Assembly (NCBI GenBank): GCA_963699525.1
Contig: CAVOUI010000018.1
Span: 124,001 to 188,000, forward strand
Direction: 5' to 3'
Origin: SG8-41 sp963699525
GTDB lineage: Bacteria; Pseudomonadota; Gammaproteobacteria; Burkholderiales; SG8-41
DNA: 64,000 bases
In this document: one piece after another, positions 46,539 to 54,747 of the stretch
Layout: the number at the start of each line of letters is the position of its first letter
Numbering within the stretch: position 1 is the stretch's first letter
Position numbers and translations under genes: made by a program
The notes under the pieces: generated by a model
Told to the model about the DNA's origin: nothing
Seen by the model: only the letters and a program-made list of their open reading frames with translations
Databases searched by the model: none

Positions 46539-47744
46539 TCAACGCGCGCCTGCATGGGCCGGGGATGATGAAGGTGCCGTGCTTTCTTCCCACGGCGGCA
46601 ACAGCCGGCTGATGCCCAGCAGCGTGATCAGCGGCGCGACCACGAGCAGGATCGCGACGATCAAGCCTTCCTTCCCGAGAACCTGGAGGTGGTAGGTCAG
46701 CAATCCCTTGCCGGTCTTGGAAATCTCCTGCCCGCCGATTACAACGTTCCAGCGCATCATGAATACCGACAGCAGCACCAGGCAGGCGCTGACCGTGACG
46801 CCCACGATCAGCGCTCGTCCGGTGGTTCCGCGCCAGATCATGTACGAAAGAAGCAGCAGCGGCAGGACGGCGCCGACCGCGAATTGCAGAATGAAATAGG
46901 GTATCAGCAGGGGACCGCTGACGTACTCGACGATCATCTCGACGCCTTCTCGCCCCTTGTAGATGATGTTGGCGAATTCCAGCCCCTCGAGCAGGAGCGC
47001 CACCATGATGAATCCCCACACCGTGTACGCGAGGCCCTTCAGGCACCCCAGGTCGATCGGGATCCGCCGCAGCAGGCACGACACGACGTAGAGCACGATC
47101 AACAGCGCCACGCCGGAGATAATCGCGGAAAACAGGAACACCGCGGGCATCAGATCGGATGACCACCATTCGCGTGACTTGAGCGAGCCGAATACGAACC
47201 CCACGTAGCCATGCAGGCCGTGCGCGCCGGGAATGCCCGCGATGGCGAGCCAGAAGATCCATTTCTTGTCGTAGCGCAGCGCTTTCTCGGACAGATCGTA
47301 GGAGCCGAGCGTCAGCACGCGGTAGAAGGTGCCCAGCAGTCCCGTGCGCTTTTGGGCCTGCTCCACGATGTGGGGCCGAAAGGCGAACCAGGTTTCCACC
47401 AGCAGCAGGACGATGTAGAAGCTCGCGAAATATCCGAACATCGCCATCGCCGAGGTCACATGCGGCGTGAGCAGATTATTCAGCGCGCGCTCCGGGTGGC
47501 CGAGGTGCAGCAGCAAGGGCAGGGGCACGAAGAACATGAAGCACAACGAGGTCAGCAACGCGAGATGCGCGACGGGCTTCAATCTCTGGAAACCGAATAC
47601 CTGATAGAGGCTCGAGACCGTGAACGCACCCGCCACCAGCCCGGTGATGTAGGGATAGACGACGATGGCGACGGACCACTCGATGACGGTCTCGTTCGGG
47701 TAGACCCAGCCCGTAAAGGGGGCGTAGTGAATGAGATGATCCAC
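46539..47744 (-). CDS. NrfD/PsrC-type quinone-binding membrane subunit
   Basis: 401 residues with about ten membrane helices, beginning at GTG 47744, which overlaps the stop of the ferredoxin gene. Family features are the N-terminal WSVAIVVYPYITGLVAGAFTVSSL and the later LFSAIISGVALLIVLY and EGLEFANIIYKG segments. NrfD-type subunits exchange electrons between quinone and a partner Fe-S protein (NrfC, PsrB, QrcC, ActB). Here the partner is the overlapping ferredoxin gene. No molybdoenzyme gene adjoins them. Confidence 0.9.
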   Translation of the reverse strand: MDHLIHYAPFTGWVYPNETVIEWSVAIVVYPYITGLVAGAFTVSSLYQVFGFQRLKPVAHLALLTSLCFMFFVPLPLLLHLGHPERALNNLLTPHVTSAMAMFGYFASFYIVLLLVETWFAFRPHIVEQAQKRTGLLGTFYRVLTLGSYDLSEKALRYDKKWIFWLAIAGIPGAHGLHGYVGFVFGSLKSREWWSSDLMPAVFLFSAIISGVALLIVLYVVSCLLRRIPIDLGCLKGLAYTVWGFIMVALLLEGLEFANIIYKGREGVEMIVEYVSGPLLIPYFILQFAVGAVLPLLLLSYMIWRGTTGRALIVGVTVSACLVLLSVFMMRWNVVIGGQEISKTGKGLLTYHLQVLGKEGLIVAILLVVAPLITLLGISRLLPPWEESTAPSSSPAHAGAR

Positions 47745-48601
47745 TAGTTCACCTCCCTGTCGATGCCCACATAGAAAACGTTCGGCGCGTTGCCGGTTTC
47801 GGGCTTGAGCACCTGCACGCGATTGTTGCGGATGAACTGGCTGATCGGGCTCTGCTTCTCATTGAGATCGCCGAAGATGCGCGCGCCCACCGGACACACC
47901 TCGACGCAAGCGGGCTGCAGCCCCTTGGTGATGCGGTGATAGCACCAGGTGCACTTGTCGGAGACACCCTTCTCCTCGATGAAGTAACGGGCGCCGTAGG
48001 GGCACGCCTGTACGCAATAGCGGCAGCCGATGCAGTACTTGTGATCGATGAGGACCACACCGTCCGGTGTCTTGTAGGTGGCGCCGACCGGGCACACCTG
48101 GACGCACGCGGGGTGCGTGCAGTGGTTGCAGAGCTTCGGGACGAAAAAGGCTTTCTCCACCTTCGCATCCTTGTAGCGGTTGGCGAAGCGGTATTCCTTT
48201 TCCGAGCCGGACGCCGCGATGTTCACGGGGTCGTGGTGGCTGTCGATGCGCGGTCTTTCCTCGCCCTCGAGATAGACGTAACGCTCGACCCAGGTGCGGA
48301 AATGGTGCGCCGTGAGCGGAACGTCGTTTTCCCGCTTGCAGGCCTCGACGCAGCGCAGGCACCCGATGCATTTTGTGGCATCCACGCCGAACGCCCAGCG
48401 GTGCTTGGTCCAGTCGTAGTCCTTGGTCGGAAACGAAGCGGAGGAGCGGTCCGCGGCGGGGCGCGCTTTTTGCCGACGACCTTCTGCAAGAGACCCGCGG
48501 TTCCAACGGCGGCGACCGCGCCGGCGTACCAGCGCGGCACGGCCGAGCCGGCGCAGAAACGAACGCCGGGCCACCAGCGAAGTCTTGGTTTCCCGTTTCA
48601 T
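47744..48601 (-). CDS. Tat-exported four-cluster ferredoxin (NrfC/DmsB type; frameshifted near N-terminus)
   Basis: From ATG 48601 the product has a Tat motif (ARRSFLRRLGRAA), then a hydrophobic stretch (AVAAVGTAGLLQKVV) that is only readable in a second frame, then the ferredoxin body. Breaks are near 48535 and 48455. Cys groups are CIGCLRCVEACKREN, CNHCTHPACVQVCPV, CIGCRYCVQACPYG and CTWCYHR ... CVEVCPVGA, i.e. four [4Fe-4S] clusters. It should transfer electrons between the NrfD subunit and the periplasmic haem protein encoded just upstream, whose stop overlaps its start. Confidence 0.87.
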   Translation of the reverse strand: MKRETKTSLVARRSFLRRLGRAALVRRRGRRRWNRGSLAEGRRQKARPAADRSSASFPTKDYDWTKHRWAFGVDATKCIGCLRCVEACKRENDVPLTAHHFRTWVERYVYLEGEERPRIDSHHDPVNIAASGSEKEYRFANRYKDAKVEKAFFVPKLCNHCTHPACVQVCPVGATYKTPDGVVLIDHKYCIGCRYCVQACPYGARYFIEEKGVSDKCTWCYHRITKGLQPACVEVCPVGARIFGDLNEKQSPISQFIRNNRVQVLKPETGNAPNVFYVGIDREVN

Positions 48602-49615
48602 GGCTTTGTCTTCCTTTCTGCGATCGGCTGACAGCTCTGTCGGGCGAAATACGCCGCGAGATTCGCGATGTCGGCGTCGCTCAGCCCCCGGACGATTCCT
48701 GCCATCATCGGGTCCTTGCGGAGACCGGCCCTGAAGGCCTTGAGCGTGTTTACGAGATAAACGGGTTTTTGCCTGGCGATACTGGGCCAGGCGGGATTGG
48801 CCGAGATGCCCGTCGGACCGTGGCACGCCGGCGCAGTTGTTGGCCGCCAGAGTCTTGCCGGCCACTGCGTCGCCGAGACGCAGGTCGCCGGGCGCTGCCC
48901 TCACAGGCTCAGGCTGGCGTAGTAGGCGGCGAGATTCTGGATATCCGGGTCGCTCAGCGTCTGCGCCATCGGGGACATCATCACGTCCTTTTGATCGCCG
49001 GACTTGTATGCGCGAGTATGCGCACGAGATACGCGCCGTGCTGTCCGGCAAGATTCGGCCAGGTGTCGTTCGGGCTGATTCCCTTGTCGCCGTGACAGCT
49101 CGCGCAGGCAGCCGCGTGCTTCTTGCGTCCCGCGGCGACGTTCCCCGCCAGCTTGGCTACGACACCCCCCAGCTTGGGAGCATGGGGATTGTGGCAAACG
49201 GTGCATTGCTGCCCGCTCGATACTTGCGGAGTTGTGTTCCGCGAGGACGATCTGCGGCTGCGTGCGGGGCCTTCCCGGCATGGCCTCGTGACACAAACGT
49301 GCACAGCTTCACCGAATCGACGGGAATGGGCAGCTTGCCCTTTTGAGGATGGCCCTGCGCGGCGCCATGACAGACTTCGCAAATCACCGTCTTGTGGCTA
49401 TTGGCCGACCACTGCGCGTGGCGCTCGCTGTGGCAGGGCTGGCAGTAACGCGGTGTCTGGTACACCGGATCCTGGGCGGCAATCTCGGGAACCGAATTGG
49501 CGCGGTAGTGACCATACTCGTAAAACGACTCGGCGGTGAAATACCACTTCGCGAGCAACCCCGCTGCCGCGCCCACGACGATCAACACGACCAATCGGAT
49601 GATGTGCTTGGGCAC
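48598..49615 (-). CDS. Membrane-anchored six-haem cytochrome c (frameshifted)
   Basis: Start ATG 49615: an uncleaved anchor (about 6-24, LVVLIVVGAAAGLLAKWYF), then ESFYEYGHYRANSVPEIA and six haem sites in order: CQPCH, CEVCH, CTFCH, CTVCH, CASCH and CAGCH. The first four lie in a NapC/NrfB-like short-spaced part and the last two in c4-like modules ending in NLAAYYASL and NLAAYFARQ. Frame changes occur near 49275, 49215, 49025, 48900 and 48835; the inferred stop is 48598-48600, overlapping the ferredoxin ATG. The anchored-haem, ferredoxin and NrfD order matches the Nrf/Qrc-type quinol dehydrogenase plan. Confidence 0.75.
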
Positions 49616-49684
49616 GGCCTAGCGACTTGTGGTCACCCTCTCTTTACCGTGACATGCAGCATACGGGTGTCGGCTCGTGCCAGG

Positions 49685-49698
49685 TTGATCTAGATCAA
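49685..49698 (-). promoter_or_regulatory. Perfect FNR/ANR box upstream of the cytochrome operon
   Basis: TTGATCTAGATCAA fits TTGAT-N4-ATCAA in all ten positions. On the minus strand a -10-like TATGCT lies at 49663-49658, which places the site about 41 bp upstream of the expected start near 49650 and 76 bp before the six-haem gene. The 252-bp gap 49616-49867 holds nothing else recognisable. Confidence 0.75.
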
Positions 49699-49867
49699 AA
49701 TGCCTCCCGCTTAGCGCGATAAACGTCGGGGACGGCTGCTGAACGACAAATCCGGTTGAACCGCGGGGAATTCTTTTTAGAGGCGGGTCCGGCGCCCGCA
49801 TGACGGCCGAGGAGGGCGCAGGCGGACGGCGGAGAAGTCACGGCAGGACTCGCCGCGACAGCGGATC

Positions 49868-50944
49868 CTAATGCTTGTGCTCGAACTTGACTTCGACCGG
49901 GCGTGGCTTTCCCGGCCTCGTGATCTTGACGGTGATGGTGTAGGGATTCGTGCTCGGCATCCGGAAATAGTTGCCGTAGCTCGGGACGTTGTTCAGGGTC
50001 ACGAGCTCGAGCGCCTTGGTGTCTCCGCCCGACACCGGTTCCCGTGCGCTCGCTTCCACCCGCGCGTCGGTGATCGCGGCCCGGGTCTTCGCGTCGAACA
50101 GCGACACGTTCACGTGGTAGTAGCCTTTGCCGGTCGGAATGCCACCGTGCATCGAGCTTTCCCTGCTTCCTTTCGGATACTGCTCGCGCAGCGACGCAGC
50201 CGATACGATGCCCAGAAAGACCTCGATTCCTTCCGCCAGCCGGTAATTCGGTCCGGACGGCGCCGGCAGGGCAGGGGCAGCCGCTTTGGCGGAACCGACG
50301 GCTGGATTAAACATGTAGACGATGGCGCCCCGAAGCTCGGAATCGGTGAGGTCGGCCATCCCTCCGCGCGCCGGCATCGGGCCGTGACCGTTGATCGCGG
50401 AACGCACCAGGTAATCGACGCCGCGCTTCAGCCTCGGCGCCCAGGCATCGCGATCGCCGATCTTGGGAGCGCCGTCCGTCCCGGCCTGGTGGCACTTGGC
50501 GCACTGGGCCCGGACGATCTGCTCGCCCCTGCGCTCGACGGCCGGCGTCACCCCGCTGACCGGCTCGGCCCATTTGCCGCCGGACTGATTCACCATGTAG
50601 GTGATCGCGCGCTCGATCTCGATGTCGGTGAGATCCGGAGCGCCGCCGTGCGACGGCATTTTGCGGATGCCCTTCAGCGCGCTGTCCGTGAGGCTGCTCA
50701 ATCCGCGCGCCGCGAGTTTCGACCATGCTTTCTGATCGCCGATCCGCGGCGCGCCCTTCGCTCCGGTCTGGTGGCAGTTGGCACATACAGCATCCACCAC
50801 TTCCTTGCCGCTGCGTTCGCGGACCTGGGCGCCCGCCGCTTGCGCCGCGACTGAGCCCGCGATCGAAAGCACGATCGCGAACGCCACGCGCACCGATTTC
50901 CCGGCACAGAACGGACGGTCATCAGCACGCATCGGTTTGCCCAT
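49868..50944 (-). CDS. Dihaem cytochrome c5-type protein fused to a P19/Tpd-like beta domain
   Basis: 358 residues. A signal segment (about 18-38) is followed by two cytochrome c5-like modules (CANCH at 54-58 and CAKCH at 148-152, each with GAPxIGD and a MPxxGG Met-ligand loop). A Pro/Ala linker leads to a C-terminal domain of about 120 residues. That domain reads EGIEVFLGIVSA, SSMHGGIP, GYYHVNVSLFDA and PSYGNYFRMPSTNPYTITVKI. The last element resembles the YG-x-x-x-K/R-MP-x-x-x-Y pattern of P19/Tpd periplasmic iron/copper proteins. That similarity is by eye and needs a profile search. His at about 266 and 277 are candidate ligands. Confidence 0.75.
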   Translation of the reverse strand: MGKPMRADDRPFCAGKSVRVAFAIVLSIAGSVAAQAAGAQVRERSGKEVVDAVCANCHQTGAKGAPRIGDQKAWSKLAARGLSSLTDSALKGIRKMPSHGGAPDLTDIEIERAITYMVNQSGGKWAEPVSGVTPAVERRGEQIVRAQCAKCHQAGTDGAPKIGDRDAWAPRLKRGVDYLVRSAINGHGPMPARGGMADLTDSELRGAIVYMFNPAVGSAKAAAPALPAPSGPNYRLAEGIEVFLGIVSAASLREQYPKGSRESSMHGGIPTGKGYYHVNVSLFDAKTRAAITDARVEASAREPVSGGDTKALELVTLNNVPSYGNYFRMPSTNPYTITVKITRPGKPRPVEVKFEHKH

Positions 50945-51043
50945 GAACGGCTTTCAACCCAGAGGCCGGGTCATTTTAGTCCAGGATCGGCGACTCAGCC
51001 CAGTCAGCCGCCTGCGCATTGCGAAAACAACCGGAGCAGGCCC

Positions 51044-51067
51044 AAAAAAAGCTGGCCGCAGCCAGCT
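51044..51067 (-). terminator. Rho-independent terminator after the small cytochrome gene
   Basis: Read on the minus strand, AGCTGGC and GCCAGCT (51067-51061 and 51056-51050) pair around a four-base loop, followed by seven T residues (51050-51044). It ends the 51378-51088 gene and isolates it from the dihaem gene downstream. Confidence 0.85.
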
Positions 51068-51087
51068 TTCTGGAGGCGTCATGCCCG

Positions 51088-51378
51088 CTACTTCGTGGAC
51101 AGCACGTATCCGACCGCCGCATTGATCTCTGCGTCTGACGCGGCCGTCTTCGGATGTCCTTTGCCGTCCTTCAGCTTGGCGGCGAGGCTCGCCTGCGCAC
51201 CCTTGTCGTCCTTGTACTTCGCGGCGATGTCCTTGAATGCCGGTCCCACCTTCTTCTTGTCCACCTCGTGGCAGTTCAGGCAACCCTTCGCCTTCACGAC
51301 TTCCGCGCCCGATTGCGCGAAAACCGCTCCTGCCGCCACCGCTCCCGCCGCAGCCACAATCACCAGCATCTTCCTCAT
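51088..51378 (-). CDS. Small cytochrome c (c551/c8 type)
   Basis: 96 residues from ATG 51378: signal peptide (MRKMLVIVAAAGAVAAGAVFA), haem site KAKGCLNCHEVDKKKVGPAFKDIAAKYK and Lys/Gly-rich C-terminus GHPKTAASDAEINAAVGYVLS. In place of the canonical axial-Met loop there is GKGHP; with no Met there, the sixth haem ligand may differ. It is a probable soluble electron carrier with its own terminator. The long upstream in-frame extension is not used. Confidence 0.88.
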   Translation of the reverse strand: MRKMLVIVAAAGAVAAGAVFAQSGAEVVKAKGCLNCHEVDKKKVGPAFKDIAAKYKDDKGAQASLAAKLKDGKGHPKTAASDAEINAAVGYVLSTK

Positions 51379-51527
51379 TGCCGCTCTCCTCCGGTCCAGG
51401 TTGAACTTCCGTGATTGTAACGCACGACAGATGCGTACGGTTGACAGACACTGGCATGGCCGCTTCACCAGCAGCCGTGCGGTCGGATTCCGCAATGCGA
51501 ACCCAATGAAAGCTCGGCGATTATGAT

Positions 51528-52802
51528 TCAGACCACGCCTTCCAGCACCTGAACGTCCACCAGAGCGCCCGGCACAACGTTGCCCTGCTCGGTCGGCAGG
51601 ATGATGAAGCAGTTGGCTTCCGACATCGAACGCAGAATGCCCGAGCCCTGCTCGCCGGTGACACGCACGCTCCAGTTGCCCGAGGCATCCTGCGAGAGGA
51701 TCCCGCGCTGGAATTCTGTTCGTCCCGGCGCCTTCTTGAGGCTCGAAGTGCACGGGACCTTGAACGTCGGCAGCGGCGGCACCGGGTCGCGGCCGGAGAG
51801 CACGAGCAGCGCGTCGCGCACGAACTGGTAGAAGGTCACCATCACCGATACCGGGTTGCCCGGCAGCCCGAAGAAGTGCGCGTGGCCGATCTTGCCGTAG
51901 GCGAGGGGGCGTCCTGGCTTCATCGCGATCTTCCAGAACACGACTTCGCCCAGCTTGTTGAGGAGGTCCTTGACGAAATCAGCCTCGCCGACCGACACAC
52001 CGCCGCTCGTGATCACGACATCCGCGGCAGCAGCAGCATCATGGAACGCCTTCTCCAGCAGCTTCGGGTCGTCGCGCACGACGCCCATGTCGATCACCTC
52101 GCAGCCGAGCCGCGTCAGCATCCCGTGGATGGTGTAACGGTTGCTGTCGAATATCTGGCCTTCCTGCGGCTGCGTGCCGATCGATACCAGCTCGTCGCCG
52201 GTGGAAAAGAACGCGACTCGCAGCCTGCGGAAGACGCCGACCTCGCCGATCCCGAGCGAGGAGATCAGCCCGATCTCGGCGGGCCGCAGCGCCAGGCCGC
52301 GCTTCAATGCAACTTGGCCAGCCTTGAGATCCTCGCCCGCGCGGCGAAAGTTCTGTCCCTTCCTGTGACCGGGGCCCACGGTGACCCCGTCCTTGCCGGC
52401 CTTGACGTGCTCCTGCATTACGATGGTGTCGGCACTCGCCGGCACGACGCCGCCGGTCATGATGCGCACGCATTGCCCAGCCGCCATCGTCCCCTTGAAC
52501 GGCGCTCCGGCGAACGAGCTGCCGACGTCCTTGAGCGTGACTTCGCCGTCCGGCTTGAGATCTGCGAAGCGCACCGCGTAGCCGTCCATCGCCGAGTTGT
52601 CATGGGCCGGAACGTTGAGCGGGGAGACCACGTCCTCCGCCAGCACGCGTCCCAGCGCCGCGCGCACATTCACGCGCTCGATGGCGGTCACGGGCGTAAG
52701 AAAACGCGCGATCACCTCGCGCGCCTTCGCGACCGGCATCGAATTGGGGTCGTAATCGTCGGCGCAGCTCAGGGCATGCAGGTTCTGGGCGGGATCGTTC
52801 AT
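51528..52802 (-). CDS. moeA: Molybdopterin molybdenumtransferase MoeA
   Basis: MoeA inserts molybdate into adenylylated molybdopterin. The 424-residue product from ATG 52802 contains VPAHDNSAMDGYAVRFADL, VRIMTGGVVPASADTIVMQE, FFSTGDELV, ITSGGVSVGEADFVKDLL, KPGRPLAYGKIG and FGLPGNPVSVMVTF, the standard MoeA motifs. The next gene upstream on this strand is the ModE-type regulator, and the Tup/Mod transport genes follow beyond it, so cofactor synthesis and metal uptake are linked. Confidence 0.96.
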   Translation of the reverse strand: MNDPAQNLHALSCADDYDPNSMPVAKAREVIARFLTPVTAIERVNVRAALGRVLAEDVVSPLNVPAHDNSAMDGYAVRFADLKPDGEVTLKDVGSSFAGAPFKGTMAAGQCVRIMTGGVVPASADTIVMQEHVKAGKDGVTVGPGHRKGQNFRRAGEDLKAGQVALKRGLALRPAEIGLISSLGIGEVGVFRRLRVAFFSTGDELVSIGTQPQEGQIFDSNRYTIHGMLTRLGCEVIDMGVVRDDPKLLEKAFHDAAAAADVVITSGGVSVGEADFVKDLLNKLGEVVFWKIAMKPGRPLAYGKIGHAHFFGLPGNPVSVMVTFYQFVRDALLVLSGRDPVPPLPTFKVPCTSSLKKAPGRTEFQRGILSQDASGNWSVRVTGEQGSGILRSMSEANCFIILPTEQGNVVPGALVDVQVLEGVV

Positions 52803-52861
52803 CGGCGTAACCGGGAAAAGCTTCAGGCGGGAAATTGTACCCTCAATTTGCCGCATTGAAC

Positions 52862-53915
52862 CTACGCCGCGCCGAATGCGTCGCGCACCGGGATGATTTC
52901 CCCAATGTGCGGGGCCTCGTAACCGGGCAAGGCACCCAGGCGCTTCTGGAACACCGTGCCTTTCAGAGCCGCGAGCAGCGCGTGGGCGGCGGGACGAGCG
53001 AGCGTCGCCTGCCGCACGGCGAGGAAGTAGCGCTCGGTCGCGAGCGGAACGAAATCAAGTTTCTGCTGGAGCGCCGCGGCTTCGATGCCGAATCCCGCGT
53101 CGGCCATGCCGCTCGCGACGGTTGCGGCGACGGCGGCGTGCGTGAATTCCTCCAACTGGTAGCCCTTGATCTGCGCCGGGCGCAACCCTGCTGCCGCGAG
53201 CAATCGGTCCAGGCACAGTCGCGTTCCCGATCCCGGCTGGCGGTTGATGAATCGCGCGCGCTTGCTCGGCGAGATCGGCGAGTGTGAACAGGCGCTTCGG
53301 GTTGCCGCGGGCGACGATCAGTCCCTGGCGGCGACCCACGAACCGGATGAGCCGCAGTCCGCGCGTCCTGAGCCAGGGCCGGTAGGGCGCGAATGCGGCG
53401 GCGCCGACAGACGTCTCGGGCAGATGAAAGCCAGCCACGTCGCATTCGCCGCGCGCGAGGCTCGCGAGGCACTCCAGGCTGCCACGAAAGTGCAGTTCCA
53501 CTTCGGCGGCGCCTGATTCCGCTACCAAATCCCGTGAGCGCGGCGAGCGCAAAGTCGTGGCTTGCGTGGATCAACAGCGGCAATCCGCGCGCCGTGCGTC
53601 GAGCGTCAGCGGCGTCGCGCGCCCGAGCGCACGCACAGTGGCGGCCAGTTCCCGCTCGAGGACTCGGGTGGCGGTATCGTCGGCTTCCAGGAGCTTGAGT
53701 GAAAACGGACTGAGCCGTGCGCCACGGCCGCGCTGCATCACGACCAGCGACCGGCCCAGCGCACTGCTCCATCTTTCCCGATCAGACCCCACGCGTGGCG
53801 ATAGGAAAGTCCCTGCGCCACGCACGGCCCGGTTGAGCGAGCCGGTTTTGGCGACGGCGCGCAGTAGCGGGAGCAGCCGGGAATCGATGGATCTGCCCTC
53901 TGCCAGCCAAAGCAC
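52862..53915 (-). CDS. ModE-type HTH regulator with periplasmic-binding-protein-like sensor domain (frameshifted)
   Basis: The N-terminus reads IDSRLLPLLRAVAKTGSLNRAV and GLSYRHAWGLIGK (ModE winged helix), then LEADDTATRVLERELAATVRALG. A substrate-binding-protein-like domain follows: LPLLIHASHDFALAALTGF, VELHFRGSLECLASLARGECDVAGFHLPE, LVAESGAA-type segments, QIKGYQLEEFTHAAVAATVASGMADAGFGIEAAA. These lie in several frames (breaks near 53815, 53765, 53570, 53520 and 53255). A GTG near 53915 is the likely start. Proteins of this build commonly sit next to tungstate or molybdate ABC genes, so it probably controls the divergent tupBCA genes in response to oxyanion. Confidence 0.72.
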
Positions 53916-53932
53916 AGCGGGGCCGATCGCCG

Positions 53933-53955
53933 CATATGCATCATGTAGACATAAG
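53933..53955 (-). promoter_or_regulatory. Possible operator copy at the regulator end of the divergent region
   Basis: Read on the minus strand, TTATGTCT then GCATA matches the two halves of the operator near tupB (54005-54026) with a similar spacer. It overlaps the region just before the regulator's start, so it would suit autoregulation. The match covers 8 and 5 bases only. Confidence 0.45.
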
Positions 53956-54004
53956 TAGATGGACCCTATCGCGATTGGCTAAGCTTGAGCGAGTTAAACG
54001 TTTA

Positions 54005-54026
54005 GTTATGTCTCACAAAGCATAAC
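54005..54026 (+). promoter_or_regulatory. Inverted-repeat operator upstream of tupB
   Basis: GTTATG and CATAAC are perfect inverted 6-mers separated by ten bases, ending 8 bp before the tupB ATG. The half-sites resemble the outer parts of ModE boxes (TTAT...ATAA). A second palindrome, TAAACGTTTA, lies just before it at 53995-54004. A ModE-type regulator bound here would block tupB translation or transcription start. Confidence 0.55.
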
Positions 54027-54033
54027 ACGCTTC

Positions 54034-54743
54034 ATGAATGAGATCCTGGCAGCGGTCGGGCGAAGCCGGCCGAATGATCGCCCGGTTCGACGCTGCGGTC
54101 GTCGACATCGTGCTGCTGTCGCTGCGCGTGAGTCTCACGGCGGTGCTGATCGCGAGCGCTGATCGGCTTGCCGCTCGGTGCGGCGATTGCGGTCGGCCGC
54201 TTTCCGGGGCGGCGGCGCGCTGATCGTGCTGCTAAATGCGCTCATGGGCCTGCCGCCGGTGGTGGTGGGACTCTTCGTCTACCTGATGCTGTCGCGGGCG
54301 GGGCCGTTGGGCCAGTTCGGCATCCTGTTCACGCCGGCGGCGATGGTGATCGCGCAGACCATTCTCATCGCTGCCGATCGTCGCGGCGCTTGTCGCGGCA
54401 GGTCATCGAGGATGCCTGGCAGGAGTATCGCGAGCAGCTGCGATCGCTCGGCGCCGGACCGACGACCGCGGCCCTGACGCTGCTGTGGGACACGCGCTTC
54501 TCGCTGGTGACCATCGTGCTGGCGGGATTCGGGCGCGCCGCGGCGGAGGTCGGCGCCGTCATCATCGTCGGCGGCAACATCGATGGCGTCACGCGCGTCA
54601 TGACCACCGCGATCGCGCTCGAAACCAGCAAGGGTGATCTGCCGCTCGCGCTCGGGCTGGGCATCATCCTCATCACTCTCGTTCTCACCCTCAATGCCGC
54701 GGCGTACTGGATCAAGGAAGGGGCGCAGCGGCGCTACGGGTGA
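54034..54743 (+). CDS. tupB: Tungstate ABC transporter permease TupB (multiple frameshifts)
   Basis: Pieces reassemble to a permease of about 235 residues: MNEILAAVG; DAAVVDIVLLSLRVSLTAVLIAS; LIGLPLGAAIAVGRF; ALIVLLNALMGLPPVVVGLFVYLML; GILFTPAAMVIAQTILI; then SRQVIEDAWQEYREQLRSLGAGPTTAALTLLWDTRF, which carries the EAA-type coupling loop; and VGGNIDGVTRVMTTAIALETSKGDLPLALGLGIILI. The last motif is characteristic of TupB/WtpB. Breaks are near 54057, 54155, 54200 and 54375. ATG 54034 follows the operator directly. Confidence 0.8.
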
Positions 54744-54747
54744 GCGC

